From assembly GCA_903927685.1 (NCBI GenBank), contig CAIYOB010001487.1, positions 1 through 10,004 of the forward strand: a stretch of DNA of 10,004 bases, written 5' to 3'. Under the pieces are notes generated by a model, which saw only the letters and a list, made by a program, of their open reading frames with translations, ran no database searches and was not told the origin of the DNA. Each line of letters starts with the position of its first letter. Position 1 is the stretch's first letter. Made by a program: the position numbers and the translations under genes. Shown here one piece after another: positions 5,740-10,004 of this stretch. The DNA comes from an uncultured Planctomycetaceae bacterium. Its GTDB lineage: Bacteria; Planctomycetota; Planctomycetia; Pirellulales; Pirellulaceae.

Positions 5740-6999
5740 TTATTTTCCGGCCGTGATCCGGTCCTGCTCTTCGGCCGTGAATCGGCTCCCGGCGGCGGGG
5801 CCGGGGCGGTACACGGGCTCGAACTTGCTGGGCTGGGGATCGACCACGGGGATCACGAACACCTCGTCGCCAGCGGCGTCCTTTTCCACTTTACCGCCAG
5901 CCCGGGCCAGGGCTTGGCGGACCAGCTTCTGCGAGACGTTGACCAGGGTCGGAAAGTCGTAAGGCGTGTGGCTGAACTTGCCTTGCGGGTCCAGCGCCGA
6001 CGTGAACCGCTCGGGCAACTGCGCCAAGCCGACGGTCGTAAACAGAACGCCACCTGAGTTGGCCGGGTTACAGTCGCTGTCCTGGCCGCACCGCGTCGAG
6101 AGGACGATCGTCTGGTCCAAGTCCCGCTTGCCGTACAGCAGGCCCAGCAGGATGTAGGAGCCGTTCAACTTGACGTCAATGCTGTACGCGCCGTGGCCGC
6201 CCGGGCCGCTGCACAAGCCGTGCGTGTGCGTATCGGCCTTGTGGTATTTGTCCTCGATCAACTGCCAGGTCCGCTCCCAGTTGTCGGGATTCTCCTTGGA
6301 CCACCGGACCACGTCGCGGACCATCTCGGCGTATTGCGACTCGGCCGGAATGCACCGCAGCGCGGCGGCGACAATCTGGTCCATGTCATCCGTGAAAAAC
6401 GCCTCGGCGTACAGGCCGCCGACGAACTGGCCCGCGTACACCCCGTCGCCATAGTTCATCAGCCGGCCGAATTTCTCGCCCAGTTCGATCACCAGCTGGG
6501 GCATGCCCGGGGCGATCAGGCCGCTGTAATCGGCCTCAATCTGATAGTCGATGTCGTCCGCATGCTTGTTGAATTCCGGATGGCCGCTGTCCGGCGGGGC
6601 GATACCGCTGCGCAGGTTGTCCCGGCCGGCCTTGTTCGCATGCCACAGCGGATAACCGCTGTTGGCAAAGTCGATGCCGGCCTGGCGCAGCGAGCAGTCC
6701 AAGCCGTGCTGGTCCAGCGTCTGCAGGAACGTCATCTCGACGTAGATGTCGTCCTGGTTGAACTGGTTGATCAGCTTCGGCTGCCACTTGGGCATCTTTT
6801 CCAGTGGGATGATCTCGCCCTTGTAGCGGAACTCCGTCGGGCCGCCCCAGCCGACGCCCGCCATCTGGCCGATCCAGCCGGCCTTCATTTTGTCTTCGTA
6901 GACTTTGACCGGCAGTCGCCGCACCGACTGGCCCGCCGCCCAGGGAACGACGCTCAACAGGATCCCGATCGTCAACCCCTGCACGATTCGATTTCGCAT
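5740..6999 (-). CDS. Exported ADP-ribosylglycohydrolase-like protein
   Basis: The family (ADP-ribosylglycohydrolase/crystallin J1 fold) uses paired Mg ions to hydrolyse the glycosidic bond of ADP-ribosyl groups. In this 419-residue protein the N-terminal metal motif appears as NQDDIYVE (Asp83, Asp84) and the C-terminal one as GQDSDCN (Asp307, Asp309), followed by the usual Gly-rich helix (SGGVLF). A Gly-rich loop with SGPGGHG is at about 263-269. Residues 1-23 form a signal peptide (hydrophobic core GILLSVV, cleavage after AAG), so the protein is probably exported, unlike the well-studied cytoplasmic enzymes. The frame extends upstream to 7080, but GAGG six bases before 6999, plus the signal peptide beginning there, fixes the start and removes overlap with the next gene. 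The beta-helix gene ends 62 bp upstream, so the two are probably co-transcribed. The substrate may be another N- or O-glycoside rather than ADP-ribose. Confidence 0.87.
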   Translation of the reverse strand: MRNRIVQGLTIGILLSVVPWAAGQSVRRLPVKVYEDKMKAGWIGQMAGVGWGGPTEFRYKGEIIPLEKMPKWQPKLINQFNQDDIYVEMTFLQTLDQHGLDCSLRQAGIDFANSGYPLWHANKAGRDNLRSGIAPPDSGHPEFNKHADDIDYQIEADYSGLIAPGMPQLVIELGEKFGRLMNYGDGVYAGQFVGGLYAEAFFTDDMDQIVAAALRCIPAESQYAEMVRDVVRWSKENPDNWERTWQLIEDKYHKADTHTHGLCSGPGGHGAYSIDVKLNGSYILLGLLYGKRDLDQTIVLSTRCGQDSDCNPANSGGVLFTTVGLAQLPERFTSALDPQGKFSHTPYDFPTLVNVSQKLVRQALARAGGKVEKDAAGDEVFVIPVVDPQPSKFEPVYRPGPAAGSRFTAEEQDRITAGK

Positions 7000-7005
7000 G
7001 TCGCA

Positions 7006-7009
7006 CCTC
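7006..7009 (-). promoter_or_regulatory. Ribosome binding site deciding the start at 6999
   Basis: GAGG on the minus strand (7009-7006) lies six bases before the ATG at 6999. The start at 7080 would overlap the preceding gene and add a non-hydrophobic extension before the signal peptide, so it is rejected. Confidence 0.65.
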
Positions 7010-7061
7010 ATCAATAAGACAATGGAACTCTGTACGTTTGAGCCCCGGGGAGCGCAGGGCA

Positions 7062-8456
7062 CTAGTCGGCCCGGCCGCATGCCCCCAACGTCGCGGCCGA
7101 GCCCCGCGACTGTTTATCCGCCGGGTGGCGGTACTGCCAGGCCAGCGGGCCGTCGCTCGCCGCCTCGACCGTGCCGGGCGTCGCCGGCAACGACAACCGT
7201 TGGACGCCCAGGGCAGGGGCCCCGAGTTGCTCCGCCGCGGCGGGCAGCAGGCGGTAGTCGTGCCGGGCCGGATCGACAAACGGCGCGGCATCGAAACGGC
7301 GGACGGCGTTCGTCGCCGCGTCGAAGCCTGTTCCCGGCAGCGGCGCGAACAAGCCTCCCAGTCGGTTGTGCGCGCCCGCGGCGTTGTTCAGACTGGCCCC
7401 CGCTCGGGCCGCGACCAACTGCTGGCCGTTCTGCCGAGTCCCGCCGTCCCAAATCAGGTTGCCCGTCACCTGGACGCTCGTTTTGGGAGCGGACAACTCA
7501 ACGACCGGCGACAGGAACGGCGTGACGATCGTATTGAACACCAGAGTCAATGTCCCGTCGTGGTCCTGGCCGCCGTCCTGGCCAAAATGGATGACGCCGC
7601 GATTGCCGCGGCAGTCCGGATCCTTGACGATGATGTTTCCCAGTAGCACCGCGTGGCTGTTCGGTTGGGCGGTATCGGCGGCGTCGACCAGGTCGAACTC
7701 GCGGTTGGCCGAATCGTGGATGTAACAGTACTCGACACGATTGTGGTGGGCCCGGCTCTTGACGTTGTGGCCCGTCAGGCTGGCATGGACTTCGCACGCG
7801 TGCAGCGTCACGCTGGTCCCGCCCAGGTACAGGTTGTGGTTAAAGCCCGGGTTGGTCGGATCGCCGTTGTGGTGGATCTGGCAGAATTCAAGCCGCTGGT
7901 TGACGCCACGTTCCAGACTGCCGTCGCCGTTGGACATCACGCCCATGTCGTTGTGGTGAATGGCACATTGCCGGATCGTGACGTGATTGGCCTGATTGAT
8001 CCGCACGCCGGCGCCGTTGTGGCTGTCGTTGTGGGCGCCGCACAATTCAAAGCCTTCCAGCACGCACTGGTCCGTGCCGGCGTTGAACTGGAAGATCGCT
8101 CGCGGCGTACTGCCTCGGCCGCTGTAATCGAATCCCCGGCCGTCGAGCTTGACCCACCGCTCGCCCGCTGCCGGGACCGCGCGGAACGTCAGTCGCGGTT
8201 GGCGGACGTACACGGCGGTCTGTTCATAAGCCTGGCCGCCGGCGCGGGGATAGACCAAGATCAGGTCGCCGGGGCGGGCCTGGGCATTGGCCTGTTCGAG
8301 ACGCTCGAACGCCTTGCCGGGACCGACCTCCAAGGTGGCCGCCGAACCGGACGCGGCCAGCAGGCTGCCAGCCAGCAGGGCGGCCGCGGCGACCGTCCGG
8401 AGAGATCCCCGGCGGCGCCGCGGGAACGGATCACGAGGGCAAGTCAACGTGGACAT
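7062..8456 (-). CDS. Exported right-handed parallel beta-helix protein
   Basis: This 464-residue protein has a signal peptide (RRRRGSLR, then a hydrophobic core, cleavage near GSA/A at residues 39-40). From about residue 42 (LEVGPGKAFERLEQA) to about 340 it shows beta-helix repeats: short strands with turn residues and many Asn, His, Gly and Cys (VTIRQCAIHHN, LEFCQIHHNG, VEYCYIHDS). Strand-stacking Cys and Asn positions recur at roughly 20-25 residue spacing. The motif GHNVKSRA (about 229-236), which recurs in related beta-helix proteins, contains Lys233 and Arg235. Polysaccharide lyase family 6, which shares the fold, uses a Lys/Arg pair, but I cannot align the two reliably. The last 110 residues are a non-repetitive tail. 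GGAGG five bases before the ATG supports the start. A role in binding or cleaving extracellular polysaccharide is inferred from fold and neighbours; the substrate is unknown. Confidence 0.87.
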   Translation of the reverse strand: MSTLTCPRDPFPRRRRGSLRTVAAAALLAGSLLAASGSAATLEVGPGKAFERLEQANAQARPGDLILVYPRAGGQAYEQTAVYVRQPRLTFRAVPAAGERWVKLDGRGFDYSGRGSTPRAIFQFNAGTDQCVLEGFELCGAHNDSHNGAGVRINQANHVTIRQCAIHHNDMGVMSNGDGSLERGVNQRLEFCQIHHNGDPTNPGFNHNLYLGGTSVTLHACEVHASLTGHNVKSRAHHNRVEYCYIHDSANREFDLVDAADTAQPNSHAVLLGNIIVKDPDCRGNRGVIHFGQDGGQDHDGTLTLVFNTIVTPFLSPVVELSAPKTSVQVTGNLIWDGGTRQNGQQLVAARAGASLNNAAGAHNRLGGLFAPLPGTGFDAATNAVRRFDAAPFVDPARHDYRLLPAAAEQLGAPALGVQRLSLPATPGTVEAASDGPLAWQYRHPADKQSRGSAATLGACGRAD

Positions 8457-8477
8457 AGGAGCCTCCTGGTGCGTCCC

Positions 8478-8505
8478 AATATACCGCCTGGCGGCTCACA
8501 AACAA
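8478..8505 (-). promoter_or_regulatory. Candidate sigma-70-like promoter for the beta-helix gene
   Basis: On the minus strand TTGTTT (8505-8500) and TATATT (8483-8478) are separated by 16 bases. TATATT matches five of six consensus positions; TTGTTT matches TTG and is otherwise weak. The expected transcript would start near 8471, leaving a leader of about 15 bases that just holds the GGAGG at 8466-8462. This is the most AT-rich part of the spacer. Confidence 0.4.
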
Positions 8506-8693
8506 CGGCGGTACAAGTCTTCGCCCTGACGGGCGCGGCCCGGCGTGTGGCACTCCTTACTCGCCCGCCGGTACTCGGCCAGAATCCAGGGAACAGACCG
8601 TGCCGGCGGGCCAGTCAGCAGTGCGGGGCGCGGCCAGCGGTCGAGTTGTTTGCGGGATCTGCGACCGACCGCCCGGCGCCACCCGCACGGCCA

Positions 8694-8749
8694 ACTCGCA
8701 CACCGGCTACGCTTGTTCCCAAGGCGGGGCTTTCGGACGGTGTGCGAGT
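8694..8749 (-). terminator. 12-bp perfect inverted repeat behind the membrane-protein gene
   Basis: actcgcacaccg at 8694-8705 pairs perfectly with 8738-8749, enclosing a 32-base loop. It begins 18 bases past the stop at 8768 on the minus strand. No T tract follows, so termination is inferred from position; a protein-binding site is the alternative. Confidence 0.4.
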
Positions 8750-8767
8750 GAGCCGCTCGGACGGTCG

Positions 8768-9253
8768 TCAATCGCCGGTTCGCCGCGATGTCAAGTATCG
8801 CCGGAGGCCCCATGACAAGGCGCCGGCGGCGATCAACAGGAACGTTCCCGCTACGGTCGCCAGCCGCAGTCCGGCGGCCATGGCATCCAGGTTCTTCGGT
8901 ATCTGGCTGTAGCCATTTCGGCTCGCCGCAAATGGGACTACGGCAAACGAGATTGCGGACGGAATCGCAAACAGGACCGCGGGAAACAACGCTCCCAGGC
9001 AGAATGCCCGAACGCCCCCTCGGCCATAGACGACGCAGGTGGTCAGCGCCACGAGCAGTAGAATCGCGGCCGTACTGAGCAGGACGCTGGCCAGCCAACT
9101 CGGAAACGCAAACAGAACTGCAAAGGCGACGGACAGGACGACCATCGACAGGAGCAGCTGCCGCAGGTTGAACTGCATCCGAACGCGACTTGCCGGCGTG
9201 ATCTTCCCCGCGTCGCTGCCCGCAGATTCGTCGATGATCTCATTCATACGCAT
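8768..9253 (-). CDS. Small four-helix membrane protein of unknown function
   Basis: This 161-residue protein has a polar N-terminus, then MQFNLRQLLL at about residues 26-35, followed by four hydrophobic segments at about 31-49, 53-74, 82-107 and 127-149, and a basic C-terminus (LRRYLTSRRTGD). The pattern of a short polar lead, a FxLRQLLL-type motif and several helices is, from memory, common in small planctomycete membrane proteins of unknown role. No catalytic motif is visible. AAGG at 9257-9260 is 3 bases from the ATG at 9253 and 9 bases from the in-frame ATG at 9247, so the second may be the true start (159 residues). It follows the oxidoreductase gene by 48 bp and is probably in the same transcript unless the hairpin between them stops it. 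A functional link to the oxidoreductase is not shown. Confidence 0.75.
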   Translation of the reverse strand: MRMNEIIDESAGSDAGKITPASRVRMQFNLRQLLLSMVVLSVAFAVLFAFPSWLASVLLSTAAILLLVALTTCVVYGRGGVRAFCLGALFPAVLFAIPSAISFAVVPFAASRNGYSQIPKNLDAMAAGLRLATVAGTFLLIAAGALSWGLRRYLTSRRTGD

Positions 9254-9278
9254 TCGCCTTCGGCTGGCCGTTCAACGA

Positions 9279-9300
9279 GCCCGCTGCTTCCTCGGCGGGC
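9279..9300 (-). terminator. Hairpin directly behind the oxidoreductase stop codon
   Basis: Arms 9279-9286 and 9293-9300 form an 8-bp GC stem (one G·T pair) over a 6-base loop. It begins one base past the TAA at 9302-9304 on the minus strand. No T tract follows, and the next gene starts only about 26 bases further on, so it may attenuate rather than end transcription. Confidence 0.35.
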
Positions 9301-9301
9301 C

Positions 9302-10004
9302 TTACGTCCGATCCGGCGTCCCAGCGTGCCGCTGCTGGAATTCGTCAACGTTCACGGTGCGGCCCGTCAAGCGGGCTTCTTCGGCTGCGAAGCCGATCAG
9401 GTGGCTGTGGACGGTCGAATCCAGGCCCGCGGCCAGCGGCGACTCGGGGGGCTTGGTCATCTCGTCGTACAGCGCATTGACCAGCCCCGGATCGCCGCCG
9501 CCGTGCAGTTCGTAGCCCCCGTCCTCGGCCTGGACCGTGTACCGCACAGGCTCGCCTTCGTGCGGGAAGAACACCAGGTGCGCGCCGAAATGCTTGCGGT
9601 ACGTCTCGCCGCCTTTCAGCACCCCGCGGGTTCCGTAGATCTCGATGTGCCGGCCGTTCTCGAATGCGGTCATGGTGAACGTGCCGGTCACGCCGCCCTC
9701 GAACTCCAACGCCAGGACCTGCCGGTCCACGGCGTCGTTGTCGCAATGGTACACGCAGCGGCCCCAAGGACTGGTCCGCAGCCACGCCACGATCTCGTCG
9801 GTCGTAGCTTCGGCCGCCCGGTCGTAAACCATCGGCAGCCAGCCGGCGCGCATGTCGGTCGTGTACCGCAGCGCGTTGTAGGCACACGTGTCGCCCACGG
9901 GACACCCGTCGGTGCACCTGGCCGGCGCACCCGCCGGGGCTCGTTGGGGCCGGAAGAACTCCAGCGAGCCGAAGCTGGCGACGCGCAGGCAGCGGCGGCC
10001 GACC
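9302..10004 (-). CDS. Gfo/Idh/MocA-family oxidoreductase, C-terminal part
   Basis: The frame is open from the window edge to TAA at 9302-9304 and gives the last 233 residues; the N-terminal NAD(P)-binding Rossmann domain lies outside. What is present matches the C-terminal alpha/beta domain of this family: VASFGSLEFFRP near the start, a stretch with a long beta-sheet (VLALEFEGGVTGTFTMTAF), then IEIYGTRGVLKGG and a terminal helix containing HSHLIGFAAEEARLTG. A cysteine group (CTDGCPVGDTC, spacing C-x3-C-x5-C) follows the FRP segment, as in a subgroup of these enzymes. The family oxidises or reduces sugars, inositols or related polyols; the substrate cannot be deduced here. The position upstream of exported sugar-active proteins fits a role in processing the released sugar. 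Whether it carries a Tat signal cannot be seen. Confidence 0.87.
   Translation of the reverse strand, partial: VGRRCLRVASFGSLEFFRPQRAPAGAPARCTDGCPVGDTCAYNALRYTTDMRAGWLPMVYDRAAEATTDEIVAWLRTSPWGRCVYHCDNDAVDRQVLALEFEGGVTGTFTMTAFENGRHIEIYGTRGVLKGGETYRKHFGAHLVFFPHEGEPVRYTVQAEDGGYELHGGGDPGLVNALYDEMTKPPESPLAAGLDSTVHSHLIGFAAEEARLTGRTVNVDEFQQRHAGTPDRT

Larger units (their letters stand above)
8457..8767. other. Intergenic spacer of 311 bp
   Basis: This spacer separates the membrane-protein gene from the beta-helix gene. It holds a 12-bp inverted repeat (8694-8749), a 9-bp direct repeat (tcggacggt at 8733 and 8757) and a promoter-like pair (8478-8505). The open frames crossing it lack ribosome binding sites and look like chance frames in GC-rich DNA. 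I see nothing in 8506-8693. Confidence 0.7.

Noticed and set aside
8457..8467. AGGAG/CTCCT palindrome at the beta-helix ribosome binding site as a sequestering hairpin
   Set aside because: The arms are separated by only one base, so an intramolecular hairpin cannot close.
7653..8912. 419-codon plus-strand frame across the beta-helix gene and spacer
   Set aside because: The minus strand encodes a clear signal peptide and beta-helix repeats, and this frame has no recognisable features.
8496..9098. 200-codon minus-strand frame overlapping the membrane-protein gene
   Set aside because: It is Arg/Gly-rich with no hydrophobic or domain pattern. The overlapping frame 8768-9253 gives four clean membrane helices.

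Overview
The window looks like a stretch of a planctomycete chromosome, probably Pirellulales-like. The base composition is GC-rich with GC-rich third codon positions, intergenic spacers are full of hairpins and repeats, and the genes include a large exported GH2 glycosidase, an exported ADP-ribosylglycohydrolase-like protein, an exported beta-helix protein and a Gfo/Idh/MocA oxidoreductase. This placement is an inference from gene content and style; no rRNA or tRNA is present.

Layout. The first kilobase is plus strand: a possible C-terminal tail of an upstream gene (1-132), then a conserved-looking membrane-anchored protein of unknown function (120-983). A 524-bp spacer full of hairpins and repeats (984-1507) separates it from a convergent minus-strand block that fills the rest of the window. 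In minus-strand transcription order the block holds: a Gfo/Idh/MocA oxidoreductase (partial, 9302 to the window edge), a small four-helix membrane protein (8768-9253), a right-handed beta-helix protein (7062-8456), an ADP-ribosylglycohydrolase-like protein (5740-6999) and a 1207-residue GH2-family glycosidase (1508-5131).

The minus-strand genes probably form three transcription units. A perfect 12-bp inverted repeat lies behind the membrane-protein gene. A promoter-like pair precedes the beta-helix gene, which sits 62 bp from the ADP-ribosylglycohydrolase-like gene. An 11-bp hairpin closes that pair, and the GH2 gene follows after 611 bp with its own strong ribosome binding site. Three consecutive genes (beta-helix, ADP-ribosylglycohydrolase-like, GH2) encode predicted signal peptides, and the context suggests extracytoplasmic carbohydrate processing. 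No substrate can be assigned, and no transporter or regulator gene is visible.

The most unusual structure is intergenic. The spacers on either side of the GH2 gene carry homologous copies, in opposite orientation, of a modular hairpin element (1258-1435 plus; 5374-5616 minus). The element is built from units bounded by ttggccgaagg and its reverse complement, and the second copy holds one extra 67-bp unit. It looks like a non-coding dispersed repeat family. A second notable point is a beta-sandwich-like domain apparently inserted into the GH2 barrel between the two catalytic glutamates.
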